The notes under the pieces: model-generated
Databases searched by the model: none
The model's input: only the letters and a program-made list of their open reading frames with translations
Told to the model about the DNA's origin: nothing
Position numbers and translations under genes: made by a program
DNA from: Selaginella moellendorffii
Lineage: Eukaryota; Streptophyta; Lycopodiopsida; Selaginellales; Selaginellaceae
Assembly (NCBI RefSeq): GCF_000143415.4
Contig: NW_003314358.1
Coordinates: forward strand, 66,961-130,960
Length of the DNA stretch: 64,000 nucleotides
Direction of reading: 5' to 3'
Shown: positions 23,505-34,200 of the stretch, in pieces
Layout: every line of letters begins with the position of its first letter
Position numbering within the stretch: position 1 is the stretch's first letter

Positions 23505-24590
23505 GACGAAAGGCAAGGCTTGCATTGAATCGAGAAAAACTTTAGACAAGGATCTGCTGCTATGCGGGGCAAAAAATGAAAATTCTATTCTTCTCTTCAC
23601 GACATTTCTATTGATACGTTGGCGGTGCCGGTGCTGGTCACACTGATATAAACAGCTTAAGCTTTTCGCATTCCTGGAAATCGTCAAACACGCAAAGAGT
23701 GTTGGGATATCATACTGGTAATTGCTTCATGGAAAGATCTCCGTTTTCTCACTCTTTTTTTCTTTGAGGTTCTTGAGCGTTTCCTGGATGAGATTCACTT
23801 TGGCAGTCTCCTCGTCTTGGTATTTCTGGAGCGTCGCTAGATTGTCTTGATTCTCTCGCATCTCAGACAGCACCCGGTGATACTCGAGATTCACCTGCCG
23901 GTATTTTCGCTACCCTCATCTTTACCTTTCATCTTTTTCATTTTTCCCATTCGAAGTACCTTCTCAAGACGAACTTTTGTCTCTTGCTCTCGGCTTTCCA
24001 GCTGCACCACCTTTCTCTGCGCGTCGGCAATGTCTCTGGCGAGCTTCTGGAGAAGAAAGCGAAAGAAGAGTCAAAAAGGAAGAGCACGGAGGCCCTGGAG
24101 CAAGCATCGTCTCACGGCCTTGGCTTCGACGCTGTTGAGGAATCCGGGGCGGGATTCTTCTGAAGTTATTGATGAGCTTCTGCAGCGACAGGTTAAGCGC
24201 CTGCGAGACGATCCTCTGCCGGCAATACGGGCACGTCTTCTTGCGGTTCGTCACCGTGTGGATCTCAAGGCACTGCCCAAGACGAGCAACGAGAAGATCG
24301 CCATTGATGATCCGATTGGTGCAAACCTTTGCGCAGAAGGTGTGGCCGCACGGGTAGAGCAGGATGGGCGAGTACGTGGGCGATTTCATGAGCTCGAAGA
24401 AAATGGGGCATATGTTGCTCTCGATCTCCGCCGCCAAAGAGCTTTGCGCGCGAAAAGCGAGAGAGAAAATCGATCAGGGCGGGGAGAAATGGATTGATTG
24501 GAGAAATGATCGATACCAGGCAATGGCGGGGGCATCGTGAAATAGCAGCGGCCATGGAGCGTCGGAATCGGCCATGTCTTGGTCGCCATA
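23505..24590 (-). pseudogene. RING/coiled-coil gene, inverted degenerate copy
   Basis: Minus-strand copy of the gene at 49058-50102. The RING start reads CPIFFEL where the other copy has CPICFEL, so the second zinc-binding cysteine is lost. About 90 bases encoding the stretch between the RING and the coiled coil are deleted (NNF joins almost directly to NSVEAKA). The coiled-coil exons (EYHRVLSEMREN..., KVNLIQETLKNL) are still recognisable at 23760-23900. Homology to the other copy ends at gcctttcgt, near 23512. Confidence 0.75.
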
Positions 24591-24639
24591 GCTTCGTCCA
24601 ACTGCCGAAGCGATTGATCCCGGTAGACATAGAATATCC

Positions 24640-25132
24640 CCCAATTTAAATTCCAGTAGTCCTGGGTTCGATATCGAGAATGGGCTCTTAGTTTTTTCAA
24701 TGAAAAAGGAAGAGCTTCATTTCCAATTGTAAAACTAGGTTTGGATCGCTGGAGAGTGTGATTCTCCATATGATTCTCCACCCTTGAGTGACAGTTCTTC
24801 AGGGAAGAGCTCTGGTGACTCATCATCCTCAAGTCTTGAGCATCTGCGAACAATTCCTTCAATGGGTTAGAAGCTTGGGTAGACATTATAAGCTTGTACA
24901 TGTTGAGATTACGCAAACAATCCAGGAAGTAATCCTTCTCCACCTCCTCCATATAGTCACTTAGAACTTGGCTAAGCATCCCAAACACTATTGATATCCT
25001 TTCAAGGATATGAGGGTATTTATCTAGAGAAAGAACGGCTCTATAACCTCTCCTTGATCGTAACCGATGCACATCTCTTAATCAGTTTGCTCACCTCTCC
25101 TTGACTGCTCCAATGACTCAGCTGTCCCAACA
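24640..25132 (-). mobile_element. Copia LTR-derived sequence, inverted copy
   Basis: On the minus strand TGTTGGGACAGCTGAGTC begins at 25132, right after a purine-rich tract (gagggggag, 25133-25141) that acts as polypurine tract in LTR elements. A gataaatacc TATA-like motif lies at about 25015. The right boundary is not defined; sequence shared with the other copy continues without break into the RING gene. Confidence 0.6.
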
Positions 25133-25560
25133 CTCCCCCTCAGCCGAGAGCTCTTCCTCAAATCTGACCTGGTTCCATGCCTAGCATTTTTCTCAGCCGC
25201 TGAAATGTTGATTTGTCTAGGGGCTTGGTGAGGATGTTTGCTACCATGCCTTCACACTTGTCTCCTTGCAATGTGATCCCGGATCATGTGGAAGCGAGCC
25301 TCAATGTACTTAGTTGTCCCATGGAGACCAGGATTGTGGGCTAGCTGTATTGTTGTTGAGAAGTTGAGTTGGTGCTTGTTGTGTCTCTCCTAGGTCCTCA
25401 AGAAGCCTTGTAGGCCAAAGAACTTCTTTTATAGCAGCATCCACAGCCATATATTCTGCTTCACAAGTTGAAGTAGCCACTAGTTGGGAGGTTTCCTTGT
25501 CACCAAGTAATCAGCATTAGCAAACCCAAGTATCCTCTCCCCCTGTGCAAGCAGTTCCTC
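25133..25560 (-). pseudogene. Copia pol 3' end (RNase H), inverted copy
   Basis: Minus strand reads TTIQLAHNPGLHGTTKYIEARFHMIRDHIARRQ (split here for length: TTIQLAHNPGLHG and IEARFHMIRDHI), the conserved end of Ty1/Copia RNase H, followed by remnants of the L(A)D-TKPLDK... ending. Stops interrupt it. Confidence 0.7.
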
Positions 25561-25636
25561 ATATCGATATTTCTGTTAGGCTGCGTGCCAGTACCCCAAA
25601 CCAGGATTTTGCAGAAACTGGAGCCATTTGCACCTG

Positions 25637-25900
25637 CTCTTTATTCTTGAAATGTGCTAAATTTAAGTGATGAATACATTCGCACTATGTTTTAAAATAA
25701 AGTAAATTACTTTACATTAAAATTTAGGATATTTTTTTAAAACATTTTGATTCGCACACAGTGCTAACTTTAACACAATGTTTTCACTTTTTAAAACATT
25801 CAAACCAATTTTAAAAGATGGGGGGGTTTCTTTAAAACTTAAAATATTTTTAAAAGGAATCTCCAAGATTCCCCAAAGATTCTAGTGCCCTGATTAAGGC
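25637..25900. repeat. Harbinger left subterminal repeats
   Basis: AT-rich, with repeated attcgcac/ttcgcacac and ttttaaaacat-like motifs. Inverted versions (gtgcgaatgc, ttttaaaacatg) recur at 28990-29250 near the right end. Such subterminal motifs often bind the Myb-like protein or the transposase. Confidence 0.5.
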
Positions 25901-26049
25901 ATTTCAGATTTTTGTCGCGAGCTGCCGTGAGCTCAGGCATTTTATGGTGGGGGAGCCGACAACAGTCATTGCCCTAGGGTTAGATCCTGTTGGGGATTTA
26001 GTGGAGGAAGGAGGAGGAGTTGATTTTGGGGAAGGAGGAGCTGTAGGGT

Positions 26050-27376
26050 TTGACGAGGAGATGGTGTGGGTTCGGGGCCATCCAGCGAGGAGGTGCTGCT
26101 CGTGGAGTGAGGAGCAATCATGGTGGAGGAGCATTTGGGGCTGGAGGACGAGCACCAGGCCCAGCTGTTGCTCGAGGAGGTAGGCTGCCTCGGGGCCGAG
26201 GCCGTGGAGATGCCAATCTCTCGAATCTTGGCCTCAATCAGGGCGGACTTGGAGCTGGAGTGCAGGAAGCTGTAGCACGGGGAGCTGGAGCACGGGGAGC
26301 TGTAGCACAGGGAGTTGGAGCCTCTCCCCCCACGGCTTCTAGAACTCGATTGTTCTCTGAATTCTCTTCTATGACAACCAATGAGGTAAGCTTCAAACCT
26401 AGTTTAGCTCAGATTCTAGGAGAGTGGTTTCAGGTTTAGGGTGGCGAAGTAGGTGACCTGGAGCAGGAGTAGTCACCAGGACAGCAGTATATGCAATTCT
26501 AGTTTCATAACTTGGAGGAGCAGGATGACGTTGCCGTTGAACAGAAGGTGGAAGAAGATGATCGGGGTGATGAAGAGGAAGGTGATGACGACGAGGAAGG
26601 GGAGGCAGGTGTTCATGTCGTGAAGAAAGTGAGGAAGAAACGTGGGAAAGACTGGGGGGATGATGAGATGGCTTCCCTCATTGACTTCAAATGGGAAGAT
26701 CATCTTGGAAAGATCGGGGCAATGTGGGGTAGCGAGGAGATGACGTTGACAACAACTGATCGTTGGAAGAGGATTGCAAAGAAGATGCAGGCTGCTGGCA
26801 TGCAGCGAGACTGGAAGGCTTGTCGGACTCGCTGGAACAACCTTTGCAACGACTACAAGTGCGTTTGCGATTTCCAGAGGAAAACTGAAAACCCCGACTA
26901 CTTTAGCTTGAGCCACGAGGATGCGAAGAAACTTATGCCAATGAAGCTGAACTTGAAGGTGTTCCCAGTCTGAGTACTTCAACATCATGGATGAATTCCT
27001 AGCGAAGCAAGCATCAACATCTCCAACATTTCTTGCTGATTCAGATGCTCTAGAAGAGGAAGCTTACGAGGAGGATCCCACGGATGGTGTTGATCCTCTT
27101 GGAGATGCTACACAGGTGCCAGGGAGTTCAGGGAAGTGAAAGAACCCGAAGAAGGCCGAGAAAAGCATGACAACTTTGTTCACTAAGGGGAATGCTCTCG
27201 CTACTGCTCGAAATGAGCAGAATCTAGCGTGGCAAAAAGAGAACATTATTTGCATGAAGGAGAATAGCCTGACTGAGAAGGAAAAGGCTGCAGCTGCAAC
27301 AGTTTTAGCTGGAGCCATCTCCAACCTTGCAAGCTCCATCTCCAACTTCTTGAACGGGGCTGCATCCAGGAGTTAG
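26050..27376 (+). pseudogene. Harbinger ORF1, Myb/SANT-like DNA-binding protein, broken
   Basis: A Gly/Arg-rich first exon (RGGRLPRGRGRGD...) ends MTTNE at 26385; intron 26386-26502 joins to FHNLEEQDDV. An acidic stretch is followed by a trihelix/Myb-SANT-like domain at about 26640-26900 (KKRGKDWGDDEM, TTDRWKRIAKKMQ, DWKACRTRWNNL). In this transposon class ORF1 is needed with the transposase for transposition and probably nuclear import. A stop at 26970 plus frameshift, a TGA near 27137 (K-stop-KNPKKAEK), and the absence of an intact start mark it as broken. The tail 27167-27376 (AGAISNLASSISNFLNG) is still readable. Confidence 0.7.
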
Positions 27377-27480
27377 CCGTCTTGTTTTCGGGATTTTAGG
27401 GGGACGTTAATTATTAATATTAAACTAAACTATGTTTAGGCTATGATATTTTAGATTTTTTCTAACCATTTTTTTTTCAG

Positions 27481-28948
27481 GATCTTGCAACAGTTCAACC
27501 TAAAGAAACAGAAGATGCTTCTGGGGAAAACGAAAGAGATGCTCAGGAGGAACATGGTTTTTTCAACAATCAAGTAGTAGTCATCGATGCCTTATTGAGG
27601 AACAAGGTAATCTTGCTTATTTTGCAAGTTTTGTTTCTCGCTATGGAGGCTTTTCAATCCATTATCGATGATAAGACCCCGGTGGCACAAACTCTTCCGG
27701 ACGAGGAGGAGGACGAGGACAAGATTTGTCGAGCAATCTTGTCCAAGCGACTTGACACCGGTCTCTGGTGGGTGAAGCCACGGTGTATGACAACATGGAG
27801 CAAGTTCTTCATGGAGTTGTATGACCCTGGTCGATGGAAGCGGAAGTTGAGGATGGAGAAGAAGACGTTCTTTGGGCTTTGTGGCATTTTGGAGGCTGAA
27901 ATCTGCAAGCAGGATACAAAGTTTAGGAGAGTGGTGCCAGTGGATGTTCGTTTGGGGGTCACCTTGTACAAGTTGTTCAAGAACACCGACTACTCCGACC
28001 TGTCTGACAAGTTTGGGATCGGGGAAGCCACTGCACATGACATTGTGGTGCAGACAACTGCTGCAATTGTCAAGTGCCTCAGGTACAAGATTCGATTCCC
28101 GGAGACAACAGTGGAGGTTAGAGTTGTGGCAGCAGATTTTCAGCAAATCACCAAGACTCGTCTCCCTAATGTGGCTGGGGTGATTGACTGTACACATTTC
28201 GAGATTATTCAATCAGTTGGCTCGGATGGTGAGGGCTACTTTGATCAAAAGCAATGGTACTCGGTGATCTTGCAAGGGGTTTGTGACGCTTAGAAAAGGT
28301 TCTTGAGTATCTATGCAGGCTAGCCAGGTTTTCTTAGGGAGTGTTCATGACATGAGGGTTTTTCGGAACTCCAGGCTATGCCACAAGATCCAAGCGAGGG
28401 AATTACTCACAGTTCCTCGGGAGTTTGCTTTTGAAGAGTGGATTAAGCCATACCTGGTGGGAGACAAAGGCTACCAACTGCAGCAACACTTGATGATCCC
28501 TCACTTGGGTAAGTTGATTGTTTTTTTTTTTCTCAATTATTCATTTGATACAGGTTCCCGGTTGACGGTGACTGAGGTGGAGTACAACCAGCAACACCAT
28601 CTGGCCCGGATTGTTATTGAACAAGCATTTGGACTCTTGAAAATGAAATTCAAATGCTTGGATCAAAAACAAAGGATCAAGCCGAAGTACCTGCCGAACA
28701 TCATCAAAAGTTGTTGCATCTTGCACAACTTCTTGATTGATGTTGGTGAGACAAACATCAATGCTGAGATCAAAGCATGGGAGAAACACATTCAAGCCTT
28801 GAAAGAAGCAGAGATTTTTGAAAATTATGGGGATCCTATTGTGGCTGAGGGAGAACCACAGGAAGACTTGTGTGGGCCAGAGGATGCACAGAAGGTCCGA
28901 GAGAACTTAATCGACTTCCTATGTTTGCGGCGTCGTAGAACTGCGTGA
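27481..28948 (+). pseudogene. Harbinger DDE transposase, nearly complete but interrupted
   Basis: PIF/Harbinger transposase (DDE_Tnp_4 type) cuts and pastes the element. Catalytic regions are visible: first Asp in GVIDCTHFEI (about 28183), second Asp in VGDKGYQLQQ (about 28458), and Glu in RIVIEQAFGLLKMKFK (about 28620). A helix-turn-helix-like LSDKFGIGEATAHDIV precedes the first Asp. Disruptions are TAG at 28291 and 28321 and a 10-base insert, gttttcttag, at 28328-28337 whose removal restores PGSVHDMRVF. A normal intron-like gap (gtaagt...acag, about 28509-28552) joins HLG to SRLTVTEVEY. Otherwise the frame is well preserved. Confidence 0.8.
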
Positions 28949-28989
28949 TTGCTATGTTCAAGTTTAATATTTGAAATTTGAAATTGAAA

Positions 28990-29250
28990 TTTAGGGTTAG
29001 CATTTGAATTGAATTTGAAATTTTAAAATATTTTAAAACATGTTCGAATGCTATTTTGAAGACATTTTAAAGTAAGTCAAGTGCGAAGTCACTAGTGTTT
29101 TACGTTAAATTTTTACCACAAAAACTTATGCAGGTGGGAATGAAAATGTTTTAAAATGCATACTTAAAGCTTAAAACAACTTAAAAACTACTTAAGTGCG
29201 AATGCAATAGTCACAAAAATTAAAATATACGTTTTAAAATATTTTTATAT
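28990..29250. repeat. Harbinger right subterminal repeats
   Basis: Contains gtgcgaagtc, gtgcgaatgc and several ttttaaaa motifs, inverted relative to those at 25637-25900. Confidence 0.5.
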
Positions 29251-29276
29251 AAAGCACAGGTGCAAATGGCTCCACT

Positions 29277-30432
29277 GTCTCACGAAAATAACATTAGCTA
29301 CTATATCTGGCTGCTAATGGTGGATAAATAAAGCAACTGTGAAATGATTGATTTGTCATTTCTCCCGCTTGGTCTGATATAGTGCTATTGATGTTTGGTG
29401 TACATGAAGTAAGTGTTGAGTAAGGTAGTGGTGAACTTATTGATGGAGGAAATTTTATTGCTTAAGCTTTGTTATGTGTAACTTGCATACCAATTAATTT
29501 GCCATGTTAGTCAAGGTTAGTTATGTTTGCCATGCACCCACTGCAAGCTCCAAATGGATTCTATCTAGGGGACTCAAAAAAAGAATGCAAACAATTTTTG
29601 CAGAAAACATGAGTAAGGAACATCCTTCGTGGGGCACAATACACTTCAGTTTAAATGCTTCTACCAGTCCCTTAGGATTATTCCTTGACTCTACTTGAGT
29701 CATCCAACTTTTTGGACTTTGCTAATCCAATAACCCATAAGATCCCACTTTTGAGGTGTTAGCTTGCTAGAATACAACCTATTGTATTCATGTTTTACTC
29801 ATAAGAATCATCTTTGCAAGTGTTACTCCAACACTTAATTATTTTCTGTTTCTTATGAGCTACCTTTGCTTCTTATGACTATTCGTCTATATAATAAGAA
29901 TACCAACTCATCCTTTAAGCATATCCCCAACTCCTTAGATTTGTTCTAGCATTTATAAAAGATATGCCCTACTACCATTTCAAAGACTTATATCCTCATT
30001 CATATTTGACCTTCTACGGTCTTTAATTTTGGTCTTAAATTCATGAATATCAACTTCAACTATATGAGGGTAGTTTTATGACTCCTTTATTGTTTTGGAG
30101 TCTCTATTTTCCTCGTGATCCCAACTATAGTTGTTTACCACAACTATCTTAGCCAGTTTGCTAAGTCAAACACTCATCTGGATCACATCCTCAACTCTCC
30201 AAAGAAACTCTTATATTGTTCCCAAGATCCCAAAGTCATTCTATTATTGGCTCTTTTCTATCAACCATCTCGCCTACAAGTTCACACATGAATTGTAGTG
30301 TAGAGCCATGTCTTCCCGACTTGCTACTCCTCAAGGATAAGCCCACTCCTAGGACCTTTCGATGCCAACACCAATGGTGATATACTTGAGCACTTATAAA
30401 AGTCAGACTAAGGAACAGCTCTGATACCAAAT
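29277..30432 (-). mobile_element. Gypsy internal/leader remnant (minus)
   Basis: About 29580-29850 is homologous to 3260-3490. The leader at 30113-30420 ends with the PBS (minus strand ttTGGTATCAGAGC, about 30420-30432), directly inside the LTR end at 30433. No coding frame survives. About 29277-29500 shows nothing recognisable. Confidence 0.6.
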
Positions 30433-31132
30433 TGTAAGCGATTAATTTTTCCATTATACTTTAGTCACTTAACCATACTTCCAACCACTTGGAGGAGTCT
30501 CATTCACAACTTCTATAAGTCTAATTCAGGACTTAGGGCTTGCTAGCCCTGAGAATGGCATCCATGCCACTCAACCTTTGCACTTGGTCTAAGTGCTCCA
30601 CGTGTCCAATCCCATAATCGACACCCCAAAGTACCACCGACATACCAGCCCATTAACCCTGTGATATCCCAATGGGGAAGGTTGTTCCCAATATCCCAAT
30701 ATCCCAAACAGCCCATTAAGTGAAATATCCCAATATCCCAATATCCCAATGGGTGAATGGGCTGGTAAAGCCAAACCTTCCTGGGCCAAATTGGCCTTTC
30801 TTGGCCAAACTAGCTCCACTGGAGTCCTCCCCCCTTACTATACTTTTGGAGCTCACCAAACCCCTCAGGGTCTGGGAGACGAACGCTTTGAGCTTTTACC
30901 CTCGGACTCGGACTCGGACTTGGACTTGGACTCGAGCTCGGACTCGGACTTGGACTCGAGCTCGAACTCGGACTCAGACTCGGTCTCAGTCTCAGTCTCG
31001 GTCTTGGCCTCGGCCTTGGTCTCATTCTCAGTCCCAATCTTGGTCTCAACCTTGGACTCCATCTCAGGTCCTTCTCGGACTCCATCTTGGTCCATCTCAG
31101 ACTTCATCTCGGGTCCATCTCAGACTCCATCT
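30433..31132 (-). mobile_element. Minus-strand Gypsy LTR, part 1 (split by insertion)
   Basis: LTR end (TTACA, minus) at 30433 next to the PBS. The LTR runs to 31132, where the plus-strand Gypsy element is inserted in its hexamer array (about 30900-31132), and resumes at 37597. The combined length is about 1.05 kb. A local ccaatatccc repeat lies at 30663-30755. Confidence 0.75.
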
Positions 31133-32253
31133 TGTAAGGAACAAACTCCCCGAGGTGTCGTAGGTTAAAGGATCCCTGAAAGCATGACCAAAATGATTGA
31201 GATCGAGTCCAAAACCGACTCGGAGACCGAGTTCGAGATAGAGTCCGAAATCGAGTCCGAGGCCGACTCGGAGACCGAGTTCAAGACCGAGTTCGAGATG
31301 GAGTCTGAGATCCGAAATTGGGTCCAAGACCGAGTCCGAGGTCAAGTCCGAGGTCGGGTCCGAGATCGGGTCCGAGATCGAGTCCAAGATCAAGTCTGAG
31401 ACCGAATCCGAAGTCGGATCCGAGATCGAGTCCGAAATCAAGCCAGAGACTGAGTCCGAGTACTAATACGGGTGAAGGGGTGAAAGCCCAAAGCGTGCAT
31501 CTCCCGGGGGGGGGGGGGCTGCAGGGGGTTCCAAAAGTATAGTAGGGATAGTGAGGTCCAGGAACCAGTTTTGAAGGAACTCTCCAGTGGGGCTTCCAAA
31601 CTGACTTGAGGTTGGGACTGAGACCGAAGGGCCTTGGGTGGGAGTGAGCATGGACATGGTTGGTGCCGGAGAGGCCATCCAAGGAAGTGCTCAAGAGCAG
31701 CTCCCACTCCCGAAAGGGAAACCGACTATGGTGCTCCTGGCTCATGTGGAGTGGTGCCCCACTTGAGTACCATGCGGCTCATTGGTCCTCGCCCTTCCTA
31801 GGGGCTTGGACCTTCCCTTTGGGATGGAAGTGGGGGGGTAGAGGTACCCATACCGGGCCGTTAGGCCATAGTGTTTCGCCCCGGCATCCCGAAGCAAGTG
31901 TTGCACCCAAGACTTGGGATTTAAAGGGTCCCATGATCAAGTCTTGTGGTACCAAGGGATGTTAGGAACCTGGAAGCTTGGTGTGCTTGGCTGCTTATGC
32001 TTGTGGGGAGTGTAGCCGAACCTTAAGTCTAGTCTAACCCGGGGAGGGGGATTGGGAGAGATTTGGGAATCCGTGGATGGATGGCTAACACTCCGTTGCT
32101 CGTGCAGTGAGTAGCTGAAACCAAGTAGGACCAAGTAGGAGCTGGTACCATAGGCGGGAACCTTGGCGAAGGAACTTAGCAAAAGCCAAGGCAGTGTTGG
32201 ACGGATAGACGAGGTAAGATGGCAAATTGGAAAGGAAAAATTTGTGGTTTACA
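31133..32253 (+). repeat. 5' LTR of the Gypsy element
   Basis: 1121 bases, TG...CA, with a hexamer array at about 31196-31462, a poly-G run near 31505 and the ggggtgaaagcccaaag block. Closely similar to 36459-37591. Confidence 0.92.
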
Positions 32254-32270
32254 ATTTGGTATCGGAGCTT
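32254..32270 (+). other. Primer binding site (tRNA-iMet type)
   Basis: atTTGGTATCGGAGC directly after the 5' LTR, one base different from the common plant TGGTATCAGAGC. Confidence 0.8.
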
Positions 32271-32312
32271 TTTCCTCAGTTCTAGCAAAGGATAAAGGCA
32301 GATTGCTAGGAG

Positions 32313-33599
32313 ATGGCAAAGGCAGGGCGGAAGCGAACTAAGGCGGGGACGGAACCTCCTCCAGAGTTGGAGCCTCCGGTCGAACAAGAGACTATAGATA
32401 AGGAATCTTTGCATGAGGAGGACTCCAGTGAGGAAACTTCCAAACAGGAGTTTGGTGGTGAGGTTCGGTCGTCCAAGGCTTGATTGGACGTTCTAGAAGG
32501 ACAATTGGCATAGACCAATGCCCTGCTGGAGACTCTCGTGCGCAAGCTAAAGTGTGACGAGAAGTGGAAGAAAAGGCAAAAGACTGCGGATGCTAGCAGC
32601 GTAGAAGGTGTGGACCCTTCGGCAGGGACTAAGGCAAAACCAGACAAAGTCGAATAGACCGAAGTGGAATCAGTCCCACAAGCAGTGCCCAAGTACAAAC
32701 CAAAGCCCCCACCGGTCTTCAAGGGAGTGAACGACTATAAGGTGGTGGAAGATTGATTTTATGATATGGAGGACTACTTTTGAGTGTTGCGGTTACTGAG
32801 CTCGGAGAAGGTCCCATATGCAAAACCATACTTGGCAGATAATGCCAAGTCTTGGTGGAAAACGACGGAGGCTAACGAAGGACCGGTGGCCACTTGGGAC
32901 ATGATGAAGGCGAGGATCCGCGCAACATACGTTCCTCCGAATGCCACTCTGCATCTAAGAGATGAGCTGAGTAGGCTGAAGCAGACTAGAACCATCCAAG
33001 AGTATGTGAATGGGTTCATGGCAAAGAGGATACTTGTCACGGACATGGGGGATATGGATGCGTTCCATGCCTTCATATCAAGTTTGCAAACCTGGGCTCG
33101 CGGTGAGGTGATGCGCTGGAACTCGACCCATTACAAGAAAGTGTTGGATGCGGCCATCAAGGTGCATTTCAACGATAACCTGCGAAAGGGGAACGCGATG
33201 GGGTCGGGATCCATATTTAGCAAAGGGGCCAAACCAAGGGAAATTGATAGCAAAGGGAAATTCAAGAAGAGTTTCTCTAAGAATGAGTCCTCGAGGTTCC
33301 AGAAGGGCAAATCCGGTGGCCAGCGAGCAAGTACATGGGGGAGTCCAGCAAAAAGAGACAAACCCACGGATAAGAAGGTCAAGTCGTTTAGCACCGTGAG
33401 AAACAACGTATGCTACAACTGCAGTGAAGCGGGACACTTTTCGAGGGAATGTCCCTACCCGAAGAAGGCCAGAGCCAATATAGCTATTAAGTCGGGTGAA
33501 GTCCAAACTGAAGTATGTGATCTAGTCCCTAGCTCAAAGTTACTCATTACACGAACAACTTTGGTAGAGAGTTGTTCGCGACATCTACTAGCCCTCTGA
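32313..33599 (+). pseudogene. Gypsy gag with CCHC zinc knuckle, several stops
   Basis: From ATG 32313 (MAKAGRKRTK) the frame can be followed to about 33600. The capsid-like part is AKSWWKTTEANEGPVATWDMM... and RTIQEYVNGFMA; the nucleocapsid has a zinc knuckle CYNCSEAGHFSREC near 33410. In-frame stops lie in the first 450 bases (TGA after RSSKA near 32480, TAG near 32512, TAG near 32655, TGA near 32755 and 32780). Most look like CGA-to-TGA, CAG-to-TAG or TGG-to-TGA changes. The region from 32784 on is open. Confidence 0.75.
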
Positions 33600-34200
33600 G
33601 GGAAGCTCGGGGGTAGCTTTGTTAAGATCCTTATTGACACGGGTGCTTCGGATAATTTTGTGGCTGCAGACATAGTCCGGCAAGCCGGACTAATGGTGTA
33701 GCAGCTGGGTGAACCAAGGACTATAGAGTTTGTTCAAGGTAGCCAAATCACCGATGAGGTACTTCGACAAGCGAGAGTCGAAGTAGGGACTTGGATAGTA
33801 GACATGAACTTCACCGTATTGGACATGGCGGGATTTGACGTGATCTTCAGGATGGATTGGTTCAATCGGTTCGTGGTAGCCCTACATGGACAAGGTAGGA
33901 ACCTTGTGGTACTAGCGAATGCCCAAGGAAGAAGATCCAAGGTGGAGGCCTAGGATCTAAAGGTAGGGCAATGCAAGGCCAAAGATTCGTGCCTAAACCT
34001 GGTGTCCATGAGAGGACAATTCACTAAAGGGACCAAGGCTGCATTTTTGTGCTTACTCTCGGTGAGAAGTGACAAAAAGACTGGAACGGAAGAAGTACCT
34101 TTAGTGATCCAGTGGGTGTTGGACCAATTCCAAGATACCATGCCAGAGGAGCTACCGGCGGGATTACCCCCGCACGACCGATAGAACATAAGATTGAGCT
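33600..34200 (+). pseudogene. Gypsy protease region
   Basis: GGSFVKILIDTGASDNFVAAD near 33608-33670 carries the aspartic protease DTGAS active-site motif. A TAG near 33701 interrupts; downstream VLDMAGFDVIF-MDW matches the second half of retroviral-type protease. A further stop lies near 33950. Confidence 0.7.

Larger units (their letters stand above)
25620..29273 (+). mobile_element. PIF/Harbinger DNA transposon, complete ends
   Basis: Perfect 17-bp terminal inverted repeats GGAGCCATTTGCACCTG at 25620-25636 and, inverted, 29257-29273, flanked by ACT at 25617-25619 and 29274-29276. A 3-bp duplication is typical of PIF/Harbinger. Inside are the expected two genes, a Myb/SANT-like ORF1 and a DDE transposase. 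Both are broken, so this copy is not autonomous. The insertion lies beside the Copia remnant at 25133-25560. Confidence 0.9.

Noticed and set aside
23847-24497. 216-residue plus-strand ORF over the inverted RING copy
   Set aside because: Antisense of the RING pseudogene; the matching antisense ORF also occurs at 49129-49893 opposite the intact gene.
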